DNA of 64,000 nt, from positions 17,790,948 through 17,854,947 of the forward strand of contig OU612071.1 of assembly GCA_914767715.1 (NCBI GenBank), written 5' to 3'. Below, piece by piece: positions 24,000-38,039 of the stretch; position 1 is the first letter of the stretch, and each line of letters starts with the position of its first letter. This DNA comes from Membranipora membranacea. Taxonomy: Eukaryota; Bryozoa; Gymnolaemata; Cheilostomatida; Membraniporidae. A program made the translations under genes and the position numbers. The notes below the pieces were generated by a model, which ran no database searches, had not been told where the DNA came from, and saw only the letters and a program-made list of their open reading frames with translations.

Positions 24000-24984
24000 C
24001 TATACTGCAGAATCCATTCAACCATACATCAAACACAACTCAATCACTAAATTTCCTCATACAAAATTACAGTCTCTTATCCATTCCGCTGAAGTTGTGT
24101 GGCATTTATTCCTTTAGCATTACTATTACATTTTATTACATTACATTTACATTTACATTACATTTCTAATATCCTGGACATATCACTCCTTTTTTTCTTT
24201 TCTCAGCCAAGAGCAAAGCAGGAAAAGAAGCTTGAGTAAAACTAGTTCATTACTATGAAACTCCAATAGTAAACAAAATTTAGCTGAGGAACCAAACAAT
24301 TTTGATGAGTGGTTTGCAGGACCAGCCCAGCCAAAATACCAATACATATTCTGCATTAGTTGGATGACTGATGGCAATTCAGAATGGTTTGACTTATCTT
24401 GGTGTGTTTCATGTTTCTTTGTTATGTGATTGAATTTCATTCAGTCAACTGATTGTTTACTTTTAACTATAATTTCAATGTGTTTCTATCGTAGGCTATT
24501 GCAAGATCAAAGTGATTAATCTTATTAACCTTACTATTGCCATAATCGCGTTAATCTTCTAAATAACGCGAATAATTCACAGCCCTTATCAATAGTCAAA
24601 AACGTCATGGATACATGTCTAGAATGGGAGGAGAAAGAAAGAGAGAGGACTCAGTGCTGTCCCTAGTTATTTCTTCACAAGAACTCAATCAAGGTATAAG
24701 CAATATTCTAGAGTACACAATGCTACACACAGACCAAGGAGTTTGATAGCCTGGCTAGTAGTATTGACATATTTATAGTCACACTGTTAGCATCTATTTG
24801 CTCTTATACCTATATAGGAAAGTTTGAGCACATCTATGGAATCGAGCTGAAGTATTCAGTGACGGATTATAAGATAAGGGTTCTCAAACGTTTTAGTTTG
24901 AATAGAAAGTTTGTAGGAATAGTACTCACCAAGTAATATGGAAGACAATCAACAACTACTATGATATCAACGAATAGCAAGCTT

Positions 24985-25190
24985 CTAGAGAAGTTGTACA
25001 CCAGTGCACAGACTATCTAAACACCTGTATAGCAGTATGTGTATACACAAGCTGTCCACCAGTGCATACACTAGGTGCTGTACACCAGTGTATACACCAG
25101 GGGTATAGCTAGTGTATACAATAACTGTAAACATGTGTATACACTAGCAGTAACTGTACCATAGATGTACCGCTGGTATACAGCTGGAGC
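24985..25190. repeat. Minisatellite gtatacac/ccagtgt (unit B)
   Basis: Shorter, rearranged counterpart of the array at 5,995-6,280, with the same small palindromic words (gtgtatacac, tgtacaccagtg). Confidence 0.7.
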
Positions 25191-27065
25191 ACATTTTGAC
25201 ATTAAAATTAACCTTTAACAGTTACTGACAGCAAAAAAAAATGCACAAGCCTGTATATTTTGCACTGTATTTGGCTTAACTGGTCAAAAGATTTATATGC
25301 ATTCTTAATAGGATGCAGAATATCAAGGTAAAGGTATCAGCGATCTGTGTCAGCGATCAAAATACCATTTTCAACATTCTCAAGGCATCCTTAAAGAGTA
25401 TCACAAGAAGAGAAAACTTGTTGACATAGCTCGATTGACTGGGTAAAAAGGGACTTAGGAATTGAGAATGAGGGAAACCAGAACTATCTGCTCGGCTCGG
25501 TTTTACATGCAGTGAAGCAGTTTTGGATTATGATAAAAAGATTTGAATCTGTCATTGTAGCGGCAATAGGTAATTTGTGGACTCAGGCATTGGACTAGCT
25601 AGCGCCATCGTGAGTTTGCCAAAGTTAGGGTGAATGGTCAGAAACATGCCAGATATCGCCTGCTTGCTACAGCTACTCTGCGTTAATTTGGGTCTTAATT
25701 TCAAGGCATATTAATCTAATAGTGCATTTGTACTGGGTACACCATATCATTTTAGGCGGTTTTTAACCTCTACCCTTGATTTTTGCATTTTTGCATTTTT
25801 ACATAGATTCACTGTAGAATGTATAAGGTAACACTGCATGATGTTTCTACATCAGAGATATTATTAAAAGTACCATCCCTAGGTAATTGTGTGCCTGCTC
25901 CTGACAACACTTACACATTCTGAGGCTGTCATCACAGAGTTCAGTCGTGGAATACTTGAATTGTCCAACATCGTAGTGAGATTCCCAGTAGATATTTCCG
26001 TATAAACTCCCTTTGCTGTTATTATTTAGACGACCACCATATAACCAGGCTGACCTCTAGTTACCTGTAGAACATGAATGCATCACATTAATGACAATTA
26101 AACACATGAAACTGTCATCGAGCCTAAATTGAAATGCAGCATAATACATCGCAGAAAAGCCAAAAGTGTTGCCGATCCTAGTTTTGCTGAAATCAGTCAA
26201 ATTCCATCACATCATAACGTATCACATACACACTGCAGCTCACCTAAATAATTTACTAATATTCAACTCCTCAAATTTTAGATAAATGGGATTTATCTTA
26301 ACAAACATGCATGTCTTTGCAGCTCTCATATCACTGTTGTTTCTACCAGGAACTGTTCTGAATACAACTGCGGGGGGGGGGGGAACTGATCGTTCCCCTC
26401 ATAGAAACCGAGTAATACAGATCAATGTTGATAGGGCTTACTGTAGCGGAAAGTTGCGTTATTTATTTCCCTCATTAGTTAGCTAAGTCTGACAATTCCT
26501 ATTTCAGAGCCTTTGCAAAAGAGGCGTGGCTACAAAATAATAAATCAATCCGTTCTGTCATAATCTCTATGTAGGCCTATGAGAGTCGGAAAGAGGAAAA
26601 GCTTGGTCACAAATCTGCTCTGCTTATGGTATTTGGTTGATGAGTTTAATCCTAATCCTAATCTGCAAATATTGCGTAGCATCAAAATGATAAAATATTT
26701 AGGCTAAACCAGATGGAAGTCTTTTTTTCATAGCACGCCCTCTTACAGCTCTTTTGCATGAATGCACAACTATCCTGCCTACTGCTCATTTGACATACAG
26801 ATCGAGGCAATTCTGTTGACAGAGCAATGCACAACCCCATATATTTCAATCGTAAGTGATTGAAAGAAGTTTGTTTACTGGTGCGAGAAACGGATTGGTT
26901 GAAAAATCTCACCTTGTTCCTGCTATACCAATGCTAATATCGAGCTAACCATCCGTTAATGTTATGTCAAAGACCGATCCGAATATCAACATATCATATA
27001 CCGTTGGAATGCTGCCAAATCATAATGGCTATGTAACATGATCTATGGATGAAGTACGATAAATA

Positions 27066-27100
27066 CATAGACTTAATAATAATTTATTATTAAGTCTATG
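27066..27100. repeat. Perfect 35-bp hairpin present only in unit B
   Basis: Seventeen-base arms (catagacttaataataa and its complement) flank a one-base centre. The matching place in unit A (about 8,066) lacks it, so it was inserted in B or excised from A. Confidence 0.75.
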
Positions 27101-27479
27101 GATAAGTATCACACTCCAAGTTTATCGTAGTTATAGTAAATATTTTCATTGTACGAATGCCAAACAAACAATTCAGGGAAACCAAAAACTTACCTATCTG
27201 CAAGAATAACCATATCAACATAAATCTAGATTACTAAGCTGTTGCAGGGAAAGGATAGTTCCCCCTCACTTGTATTTAGAACAGTGTTCCTGTAAGAAGC
27301 ATTAGTGATAGAATCCTGTCAAGCTCTGCCTAGAGGGTGAGTGTATTGTCGCATGCATCCAATTTTCTGAACCTTGTAACAGTCATATGGATTAGTCTGC
27401 AGCGGCCCTAATGCACTTGCATTATGAAATTAAAAGTGGATTAAAATCTGTCTCTGTCCAGAGATTGAGAAATAAAAGT

Positions 27480-27665
27480 GCCTTAAGGTCGGGGCCACCA
27501 TATTCGGCACCAAGTTGCTCTCAGTTTGCAGGCGGGTGGGAGCACACATGGGGCATCAATTTAGCTCAGTAGTCAGTAGACTGCAACGTGATTCCAACCC
27601 TGGAGCTGGACCTCCAACACTTGCGTGTTAGAGGACAGAAGCCCTAACCAACTGACTAACTAAGC
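27480..27665 (-). repeat. Degenerate tRNA-SINE, minus strand (unit B)
   Basis: Counterpart of 8,475-8,660, with the tgccccatgtgtgctcccacc body and ggttggaatcac B-box remnant read on the minus strand. It is followed by a CAG/CAT trinucleotide tract at 27,685-27,745 that is much shorter in unit A. Confidence 0.6.
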
Positions 27666-27956
27666 TCCTCCTACTTCTATTAAAAACAGCAGCAGCATCA
27701 GCAGCAGCATCTGCAGCAGCAGCAGCATCAGCAGCAGCAGTAGCATCATATGTGGGATATCAGAAGATATGCAGTTGGCAAACCTAATTAGTCATTCAAC
27801 AAAGTTTAATGGACTTGCAGCTCAGTATTATTTAATAGCTGTTGATGAGTTTTAGTTGTGTAAAGTCATCATTACTTTCAATTGATAGATGACCGTCCCT
27901 TTACATTTACTTCAACAGGTGTCAGGATATACAATTGACAAATACAGAAAAAAGCG

Positions 27957-30900
27957 ATGAGTCTATATACAGAAACATCCACTAGTGATCTAACAACACT
28001 ATGGGACAATTCAACTATCCAAGGACTGAACTGTGAACTGGCTGCCTCAGAATGTGTAAGTACCATATCTTGATACTGGCATACATATCTGATCAAGAAA
28101 CATCATAGGAAATCTTAATTAATACGAACTAGCAGTTTGATGCAGTCACCGACAGCCGTAGCATCTCTGTGACTTTCAGGGTTGTCAAATGTCCACACAG
28201 AGGTAGGAGGGGGCTCAGTTGGTTAGAGCGCCGTTCCTTAAGCATGCAAATGCTGAAGGTTATTGGTTCGAATCCTACTACTGGAGTTTGGTTGTTCGTC
28301 CCCAGGTGTGCTTCGACCTGCCAGCAAACAGAGAGCTAATTGGAACAGATATTGCGGCCTCGCCACTAAGGCAAACAATTTCTCACTGCCTATGCTTAGG
28401 GATGTGGCATGTGATTAGCCATAAGATTTTAATCAACAGAGTATCTCAGCTCCTCTTTACAATATGGCTTCCTTTTGTATTAAAGACTTGGTGAAAGTTA
28501 AACACTGCTGTAACTCCGTAGAATAGGCGATTCGAACAAGGTTTGTAAAATGCAAATTATGTAAAGGTGACATAGTTAAGATATGTTTACATTAAGCTAA
28601 ACAAGCTCGCAGTCGTAAGCACAAGACCTCCGGTATGTGGTACCATTGTTATGACTATATACTATAATCATAGATCAACATAAATTTCTACCCAACTGGG
28701 TCCCTTGGTGTTGTAATTGGGTATAACTCAACGGAAACTTAAAAAATGTAAAATGGCCATCAGGTCATTGCTCTATATTGTAGCAGCACTGTCGGTCTAG
28801 TGTCATGCCTAATGTTATCAAACACCTGGTGGTTAACCGTGTAATCATCTTGGTAAGCTTAATCTTGTGGACATTTTATGTTGATATCAAAATTAAAACA
28901 GACTGAATTTCTGCCATCCTTAATTACAGTTCATTATTGGTTGAATCGTATGAGAGTGTGTTGTTCTGGCGTAACCTGAGTTACCAAGGAAATAATGCCC
29001 CTCCAACAGCATACATTAAGTTTTGCATGTTTATTGTCATAAATGTATTTAAAAATAGACTTCAAACCACCTCTTATGATTACTAAGATTTCATTATCAA
29101 TCGACCGTTAGCGCCATACCATTTAGACTTAAAACTGAAATCTGATCTTGTAACAATTGTGCAGGCAGATTTTAGCGCTTTTGATGAAGCATGGTTTTCG
29201 ATTAAAACTGCTCTAGCAACTCTAGCATGTAGATTTTGAATCAGTGAGAACAATGAACAAAAAATTTGAGGTTCATCAAAATTTGACCGTCATCATCTGC
29301 GAAGCGGGAAGAGTTATCCACTCTTGGGTACAGATCCAAGGCACCCTATACCCATGCCTGCCAAGGCAGAGAGGTTTATTTTTACTGTGTGTGGGGTGAA
29401 CAAACACACTTTGGAACTCTTGTATGTTTATAACTGTTCCGCAAGGACACAGCTAGGATGAATGGTGTGCCAGTGCCAAATTAGAAGCTCAAATATCACA
29501 AACCTGTACCCTTGACTGGCTCCTTCACAGTTTGAATTTTTACCATGGTAACTTGGCTGTATTTTATTCACACAATGATCGCTTTATATAGTGAGTGTTG
29601 GATTTTTGAGTAGTTCAATCCTTGCCAGCTTATATCTAAAGATCATGCAATAATCTTTGCCATCAGTTTGATTGCTCATTTCCTTTTTCATGATATAGCA
29701 TGCTCCAAATGTGGCGGCTGTGCCCTTAAGGCACCTCTATTTCTCAGTATTGCGATTGTTTTTAACCGACAAGGACTAATCATATTAGTTGTTTTTCGTT
29801 GTGAGTCACAAACGCATTCCTTTTTCCGATAGAGAACGCTCTACCCTAGATGAGTTAATGTTAGCTATTGTTTAGTTCAGCCTTTTTTGTTGTGACTTAG
29901 GATGAAACCAGCACTAAAATTTGGGTACCTCAAGTCTCTGTTAAGTATGGAGGATGGGGTAAATGTTAGATAGGCTTTGATCAATGAACTCCCTCTTCAT
30001 TGCTTTGATGTTAGATACTTCCTCTAGAGTTGTTTAGACACATCCGTTGCTATCTTTCTCTTGACTACCAAAAATTTGAAAGAAAAACAGAATAACGTCT
30101 AGGTTATGACCATTAAATCCCATGAAATAACAAAAATAATAAAATGCTACCACTATTCGCTATATTTGCGTTCCAATAAAATCTTATCCATAAATCATTT
30201 ATTTGAACTAGCATTATTGTTTACTGGATCTAATCACAAAATGTATCGAATTTTATTCAAAGCACACAATAACACATTTGTAACATAAAATGTTAAGTTG
30301 TGCCAAAAGCCGCTTTCCGATCAAACATGATTCCATAAATCAAATATTTGAACTACCAGATTATGTCTAGGGTATTCATAATATGGTGCATCAGGAATTT
30401 ACCAGAAGATAGAATGATATCTGTAGAACATAAAATGTTAAGTGGTGCTGCTATCCGCTTTCTTGTCAAATATTACCAATATAATCAAAAACTATCCGTT
30501 GGCACAGGAGCTGCCAGGAGTCCTGGTTGGGATATAGGGATAATTATAATAAAAATAAATATCAGCATCTTAACTCGAAACATAAGCATTGGGGTATAAG
30601 GGCACAACTCCAATTATCCTGATTACCAAATCTAAACACCATGATATTTCAAATTTTTTGGCTTTTTTTATTTTGCTGATATAGGCTTAAATATAGTACC
30701 ATGTGTTTCCCTCTCTAAAGCTTACAATCAATGAACTCATTTTTGCCCGATGTTCCTCCGATTTTTATCTTTAGAATTTGGAATAAGGTTAATTCTTTGC
30801 TTCCTGTTTTAAAATTTAAAAAACTTTTTTTCATATGGAAAATAAATTGTTGGGTATGTCTAATCAATTCAGCTTGACTCTTCCATGTGCTTCAATATAA

Positions 30901-33900
30901 CACCCTTCTACCCTCATTGGAATTACATCAAATAATATGGTTTTTTTTTAGACCCGCAGCTTACCAACACCATAGTATAATTATGAAATAGGGATAGGTC
31001 ATCAGCAATTAGTTTGCGTTTGTGTATGATCTCACCTCAATACCATCAAATTGTTGTCTTAACTGACATAAACACCTCATATTGTAGCGTTGGTAGTCAC
31101 TTCTTTCCTCCAATTAGTTTTTTAATATTCATTGACAAACAATCTTTATCTTAAAATGATCTTCTTCCAAATAAGCCAAAGCAAGACAAAAATAAATAAG
31201 AGAAGAAAAATGGGAGACAGAGATGGCTAGGCTAAAAAATTAGACTGATTATTTTTAGGAATCACTAAGGGTAATGAGGACAGTAATTGGAGCTGTCACA
31301 ACGAGTGCTGACATTGTGACACTGTTGATCTGCTTTTTGTTTAGGATGCACACATCATTTGACCAGGTTAGCATATTTCAATGTATTTTCCACATTCACA
31401 GTACTGTTTGTTCATTTTCGGAGGTTATTTTAAAGTGTACAGCCAACAAAAATAGTTCTGTCATAGGTAACATGTTGACCTCTAAAACAAGTTATGCACT
31501 ACAAAGTAATGTCAACATTGCGAATAGTAAAATGTTTTCTCTTAGGTTTCATTGTCACAAGGGAAGATCCCTTTGATTTGTTTACTTGCTGTGATAATAA
31601 TACAAATAAAGGCCTGGAGCTTCTGTGCAATGTTTCTTGCAGCATTTGTTTGTTGTGTCAATATGTAAAACTGCAGAGAACTCAACGGTGTACTTCTTGT
31701 ATGAACAACCAACACACAATGATCTGTTATTTTTCAAACTTTTAAGTTGATTGTTCAGGCAGCAATGGCAACCTTGAAGGAGGGGTTCGATATAGATTGG
31801 AATTATGCAGCGTTATCATCTACCTTGCAAGAGCAGATAACTCAAATTTGATGAGAAATAATACGGGGTATATACTCACAGAAAGTACAACGACATACTG
31901 ATATGCCTTGGTATTGCAACAACACATTATTTTATCTGTTTTAGAGAATATTTGTACACATTTTAGTTGCTGATTTTCTTGAAGGCCTCTCCCACTACCT
32001 GGTAAGTGATAACTATCCAACTCATTCAATCAATGTAATTGCTTTGCTGCGCTGAAACTTGTAAATAACTGCACTTTGAACTTGGAAAGACATCTAGGCC
32101 ATAAATTTAGGAGGTGACAGAGTGGTGTCCCACCACAGTTTACCAACTACCCGGTGTTTGTATAACACACGCGTTTCATAACTCTTGATTTTCGAGTAGC
32201 TGGCTGTCTATGTAGAGCAGAGATGCAATCATTGGTTTGACAGCAAATATAATTAAATAACTGTTATTTGATGTGAAAAAATTAAAATCCAAAAATTGTC
32301 CTTTGTAATATGTCAGGGAAGAAATATACGGTGGATTCTTGCTGTATAGCCCAATAACAAGGCATAACGAATCTTTTCCTTTCAAACCCATTTTATAGAC
32401 AGACGGTACCCGGGATGGATCCACCTGCTTTTTTCAAGGCTTTGCACTCCAGACCTTCAGTGAGTACTTTATAGGCAGGGTAGCAGAAGCTTCTTTTTAT
32501 CTTTGATGTTCACTTTTTTTAAACATAGTACCTACTTTGTGTCAGTGACGCCAAAAAATTACATGTTTCATATAAAAAGCAGCATCACTAAAATAACTCA
32601 AGACAATCATCAACCCCTGAACTCTCATATTAGAATAAATACAAACAGATAATCTGCTCGTAGATTATTCAACTAATACAGCTCAGACTCATTTCATTTT
32701 ATTTTTCCAATTATGTGCCGTACATTCCGATGCTATCAACCTACCACGGGATGGATATTAGAATTAGGCAATAAACAAACTTTAGTCTGACAAGTTCTGT
32801 TCGGGCTTCATACACAGTTTTGCAACTGATGAGAAGATATTGAACATATGCCATTCCCTTTTTTAGCTGTATCACGATGTATGTGGACAGCCTCTCTGAC
32901 AATCTATCTCTTCCTTGTGTTGACAAAGCGCAGGACACAGGCACAAGTGGACCGCTTGGAATGGTGAGTGTGTGACTTCCACTTTGCATTGCTTTCAAAT
33001 GTAAAAGTGAGCAGCGATCAAAAATAATTCCTCTTGAAAAATATAAATATAAAAAATTCAATCAAGTAAGCCTCTATGGTCATTCTATTCTATGGTCATG
33101 GTCAAGTTCTCATCATTGTTCTCATTTGTTGAAGATCCCTGAACCATGTTGAAGTGGCTACAGGTCTTGAAACATTTTTATTTGTTTTAGGTTGAAATGT
33201 AATCGAATGAAGAAAACAAAACAGAAAAAATAAAAAATAAAACTTTTTTAGAAATATTAAAATTCAATATTTTCAATGTTGTTTTAGGCTCTTCATATCA
33301 CTTAGCTGGGTAGTGCCAGTAGTAATTGCTATACTGCCCATTGCGACGGATGACTACGGAACAGCTACATCTATGCCATACTGTTGGATTTCGGACGAGA
33401 ACGTCTCTGGTGAAGCTCTACGATTTGTAATGTGAGTTGCTCATAATTTGCCAGCAGGCCATATCATTATTATTATTATAAGGTTTGACAATGTTTTAGT
33501 CATTTCTACATTCATTCTTCCTGGAATCAAAAATTAAGATGCGCTTGTCGCGGCATCATGAATGGTATTTAGTAGATGATTGGTTTTATTACTGGCGCCG
33601 ATCAAAGTAAAAAATAATTTTGAGGATCAGCACTTGGAGTACCAACAATTAGTAAAAGCTCTTTTAACCGAACTGCTAGTTGGAAGCCAAGAGTAAATTT
33701 TTATAATTGCACGGATCGTCCTGTTTGACTATTGGTATTAAAAAGTTTATCAAACTAACTATTATAGATTTTGGGTACCAGTACTTGTTATCACCACTCT
33801 GATAATGGTGTGTCTGATTTATCTCCACGTGTACGTTCAGCGACTCGTCAGCATCCCCTGTCAACAGGAGGAAATTAGACAGCAGGTGATTTTACTATCT

Positions 33901-35467
33901 GATAATAATGATGTGATCTTATTTGGTTCCCTTTCTCCCTGCAACGCTATCTGTTTAGATAGATGCTTAGAAAATCTGATCCTCAAAATGTAATCACTTT
34001 GTTTCAATGAATATCTTGAGCTTGAGTTGAGTGGTCACCTCTTGGATTGCCCTCGAAATATTCATCAATTTCCATGGGTCGAGATCGAGCTGAAACTTGC
34101 CGCCGCCAAGTTCGAAACTGGGGTCTCTAATGATTTGCAATCTTTGATGGTAACCGCTTGTGCTCCCTGTAGATTGCACAACTCAGCGTCAGCTGATCCT
34201 CAGTGCGACCTGAGCCTTTGAGCTCAGCACAAACCGGGAGGAATTTCACTAGATCAAATAGCCTTGAAATGCGCTCAACTCGATCTCATGGAATTGCACT
34301 AAATGTGATCTTTCAAAACGAAAGATTATGTATCCTAGTATTTTTTCTCGGTTAGCTTGCTCAAACAAATTTTAATGGTTAGTGTTTTCCAGATATTTGT
34401 TGTTGTTATGATTAGCATGCGTTCTCTGATCACAGATTGACCTGTGCCATGAGCTCCGCCCACTAAAGTATTATGGGGTAGTATTTGTAATATTGCACAT
34501 CCCGCAGTTTGTCAACAGGCTCAACAACATAAAAGGTGGTCAGTACTTCGCTCTGTCTGTGGCTCATACTATCTGCCACTCCATATATGGTGAGTTATTA
34601 AAGACTTAATATCGGGAAGGGAATTAGGTACTGGACATAGCGGATGGCACTGATTGAATGAACTTGTAATACCACATGGCACAGAAATTGCGGCTTCGCC
34701 CTTTTAAGGAGGTGCTATTTCACAGCCTTTGCTTAGGGATGTGGCGTGTGATATGACATCTTGATTTCATTCCATCATTTTTAATCAACCATTAAAGTGT
34801 TAGGGAAATCAAAAAACCACCACTTTTCATATCAAAGTAATCCCCTAGCAAGGAAAAAAAAGCTAAATTTACACACACCAATTCACATTATTGAATGGTA
34901 TAACCGTTTTCAAAGTGCAATAACCCATAGAGTATGTTATCTCCCCTGTTAATGAAAAACACTAAAATATCTTTTACTAGACTAATCTTGACTAATAATG
35001 TAAGTATGGCAGCCTAGTAACTGTCCTAGCAAAGTCAGGGCTATGCTTCCTGTAATACTGCTAGTGGATCATCATTTTGGTGTTTACCTGCCACAGGGGA
35101 GATGACATACACTAGACCCTTGTAAACCCTGGGTTTTTGTACTTTAAAATCAGTTACATCATTCAATGATGCCCTTGTGCAAGAAAATTTTCAAGGTTTT
35201 TGGTTTATTGCTATAAGATAGCTTTGATATGAGCGGTGGTTGTTTTTTGCTCTCCTAAACACTTTAAGTAATATAAGTTAGTGAATCAGTGATGGAGTGA
35301 CAAAAAATACGAACACCTGTTTTTCAAATTTCCAAAATTGTTCTTCTGCTATCCTACTGCAGTAGTAAAAACTAATAGTTTTCATTTAGTTTTAGAGGAG
35401 TTAAGAGCAAAGCAGACTTTTTAAGGCTTTTTGAGTACATAGTAGTGTGCGCATCATCCAATATTGC

Positions 35468-35500
<33 letters not shown>

Positions 35501-35576
35501 TTTGTGCAATAAAGTGTCATATATTATATATCCCACTATTGTACCCATAAAAACCCTGGACAATGAGTCTTTCATA

Positions 35577-35617
<41 letters not shown>

Positions 35618-36588
35618 CAGATCTTTGCATTGGAGTTGTCCGACCATGTCAGGCTATTTTGTCTACCATTAATTACTATTGGGTTAAGGATGCCCAACAT
35701 GACTATTTAAGAGGATTTAAGACATGATTTTTTTGTGGGTCATATAAAATGCCTCCTTATTTTTGAGTGAAACTTAGTTGGGGCCAAATACACACAGATG
35801 ACACGTAAAAGCACAGATTTGAATCTATATATATATATACGATGCAATCAGATATCCCGGATTTTTAGCGTCAGTTTAAATCTTCTTTCTTGATCTTCAG
35901 GGTTTGTTCTGTGCTCGTTCTTCTTCATCATGAATCGATCCAAGAAGTTTGACAAGCAGGCTCTGATGAACAATCTCAGGGAATACAAACGAAAATGTGT
36001 CTGCACAAACACTGGTGAGTACCAGAGAAAGTATAAGATAATTTTCACTCTTTAACCCTTACAAGTACCAGTAAATAAAACAATCTTCGACTCTAGCTGC
36101 CAATATCCATCAATACATTGTCCAAGTATCGGCCTGCAAATAAGTTTTTTTAGCAGAGGGTCAACACAACACTTGCTGTCATAAATGGAGAGAGAAAATA
36201 CAGTTAAAAGGCTATTTCTTGTTGCCATTAGGGCTCAGAGCTCATTTTCTCTCTGAGCCATTGTTGCCCCTCCTGATGAGACATCACAGCAATAATCCAT
36301 CCATTTTGGAAAGAAAAGCATTGTGACCAAATTGTTCTCAACTTAAGTATTCAGTACATCTGATGTCATGTCAGGCAGGCAGGTGTTTCGAGTATTGGGC
36401 ATAAAGGAAGAACAGACTGAAACACTGAAACGATATAGTAATAAATACGAAAGATAGATTGTTATAGTTGTTCCTTGTTCTTGTTTTCAGCAGAGGAGGA
36501 GCTTGTTATACAGGAACACCAGATAGGCCCAGGCATGGATACCCCAGCATCTACACCCCTACCTGAGCGACGCAATGTCCAGGCATAG
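27957..36588 (+). CDS. cAMP-receptor/GPR157-like seven-helix receptor, copy B, intact
   Basis: Ten exons: 27957-28055, 31259-31366, 31945-32001, 32399-32459, 32867-32963, 33288-33431, 33768-33885, 34436-34589, 35901-36014, 36491-36588. They total 1,050 nt, i.e. 349 aa plus TAG, with every phase matching. Extracellular N-terminus 1-37 with sequon N18. TM1 about 38-62 (exon 2), TM2 about 70-90 (exon 3), C98 at the start of TM3 (exons 4/5), TM4 about 142-160, PYCWI at 171-175 in loop 2, TM5 about 188-212, TM6 about 236-255, TM7 about 265-290. The cytoplasmic tail has a basic FDKQALMNNLREYKRK stretch and a CVC pair that could be palmitoylated. A second sequon, N179, is absent from copy A. It lacks DRY and NPxxY, as expected for class E/GPR157-type receptors rather than rhodopsin-type. 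A role in G-protein signalling at the plasma membrane is inferred from family. No signal peptide is seen; TM1 probably serves as the anchor. Confidence 0.88.
28205..28430 (+). repeat. tRNA-derived SINE in receptor intron 1 (unit B)
   Basis: A-box-like gctcagttggttagagcg and B box ggttcgaatcc are both closer to consensus than in the unit A copy (9,150-9,360). The body is ccccaggtgtgcttcgacctgcc. Confidence 0.7.
29300..31000. other. Unit-B-specific insertion in receptor intron 1
   Basis: Sequence between gtcatcatc and receptor exon 2 is about 240 bases in unit A but about 1.97 kb in unit B. The extra DNA has no long conserved frame, tRNA-like head or terminal repeat that I could identify. A short imperfect repetition (aaatcatttatttgaact / aaatcaaatatttgaact) occurs near 30,195 and 30,338. 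Nature unknown. Confidence 0.5.
35468..35615. repeat. (AT)n microsatellites in receptor intron 8 (unit B)
   Basis: Two alternating TA tracts, near 35,468-35,495 and 35,582-35,614, are both missing from the corresponding intron of unit A; a third short one is near 35,827. They create a spurious Tyr-Ile repeat open frame on the minus strand that is not a gene. Confidence 0.85.
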
Positions 36589-38039
36589 AAAACCCGGCAT
36601 CTACACCCCTACATAAGGGACATAAAGCACAGCAGAAGATGCATCGCCAGGTACACGTGTAACTTGTGACAGCAAAATTTCATAAAGAAATAGTATAATT
36701 TTTTACATAATCCGGCGAGATAACTTTGGTGACACCATTTATTTCCTCCCTAGTAAACAATACTCAAACAATAATTCATCTCAGGCAAGATCAATTATTT
36801 TATTTTACTATTACACTATAAATAGAATATCAAATGTTCTTCTACCATTGTTTCCTAACTCATATCATCATTTATTTTCATGACATACTTACAATTTTGA
36901 TGTAAGAGTTTAAAAGTACGAATTATGATATAGTACCAGTTTTCAGCCATGAAAGTTTTGCTATTTTTTGATTTAACATCATTTATTGATTACCATGTAA
37001 ATATTCAATCGACAGATTTTCTAACTCAATGGAAAGTGGAGTGGCACAGGTATATGATCAGCTAATTGTTAAGTTGTTGTTGAGTGTCTGAAATATCTGA
37101 GGAACTTCCCGCTCTAACATATATGCGTTCATGACTCATGTACATTAAAAGGTATAGAATGTGATTACTAGATCAATTGCCAACTTTTGCAAGATAGACA
37201 AAATAACTTTTAGTCGTCTATACATACAGAGCTATTAAATAGCTCAATCATTAAGTGATTGTAAATCTTTAATAACCGGCTCTTTTTGGATAAGAAAGCT
37301 TCCCTATAAATTTTTATGGCACTCCTTCATTCAAGCTATAGCAGTCATTTAATCTTAAAAGCTTAATTTAATGAGTTTAACCTCACAGATGTAACTGGCC
37401 TAAAGCTTCCCAGGCTGTTTCTTGATTTCCATGCCTAAGTATATAAGTATTTTATATGTTTAGTATTCCGTGTTTCAATTATTTAAACTTTAAATATACA
37501 TGCTAATATTTTAAATGTCACACGCAACACAACACATGCAATAGGCATATAAACCTGCTATCGGTCGTTTTCGGTGAGTCAGTGAAATTTTAAAACATTT
37601 TTTATTTCAGATTGATGTTTGTAGCGTTGTTTAAAGCTAGAAGATGATAACAATATCTTTTATTTTTTTAGTTTCATCTCGAGACGATGGTAGCCCTGCT
37701 GATAATTGAACTATTCATGATATAATTAGCCATTGTGTTGGCTATGGTAGTTTTGGTTGAGTTGGGCTGGGCTAAGTTGGGTTTACTACACTCACCCAAT
37801 TAGAACCAACACATTGGTTAGTTACAATATTTTATGGAATGAGTTTATATTTAAAGTTGAAAGTTGTAGAGCTCAGTGATTGGGTCCAACCGTCAGGGAA
37901 TTGATGGGTGGCTTGAGCATTTTTGATCGGTCATAGTGTGATAAATACAGCTTCAGTTTCAGCTGATAAAGGAAAAAGTTTCCGCAAATAAGCGAAATTG
38001 TGGTAATCTCCTTATGTTTTGTTAATTGACGTAGCAGTG

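Larger units (their letters stand above)
20434..26012 (-). pseudogene. Receptor pseudogene, exons 1-6 only (unit B)
   Basis: Counterpart of the unit A pseudogene: exon 1 at about 25,917-26,012, exon 2 remnant near 25,280, exon 3 at about 24,930-24,970 (more decayed, donor gtgagt kept), exon 4 at about 21,655-21,715, exon 5 at 20,965-21,060 and exon 6 at 20,434-20,576. Exon 5 here keeps the donor form gag-tg/gtgagt that is lost in unit A, while exon 3 is worse than in A, so the two copies have decayed independently. A 2.0-kb retrotransposon end lies between exons 3 and 4. Exons 7-10 are missing, as in A, so the truncation predates the duplication. Confidence 0.8.

Noticed and set aside
35372-35647. 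Minus-strand frame with Tyr-Ile repeats
   Set aside because: It is the translation of (AT)n microsatellites in an intron.
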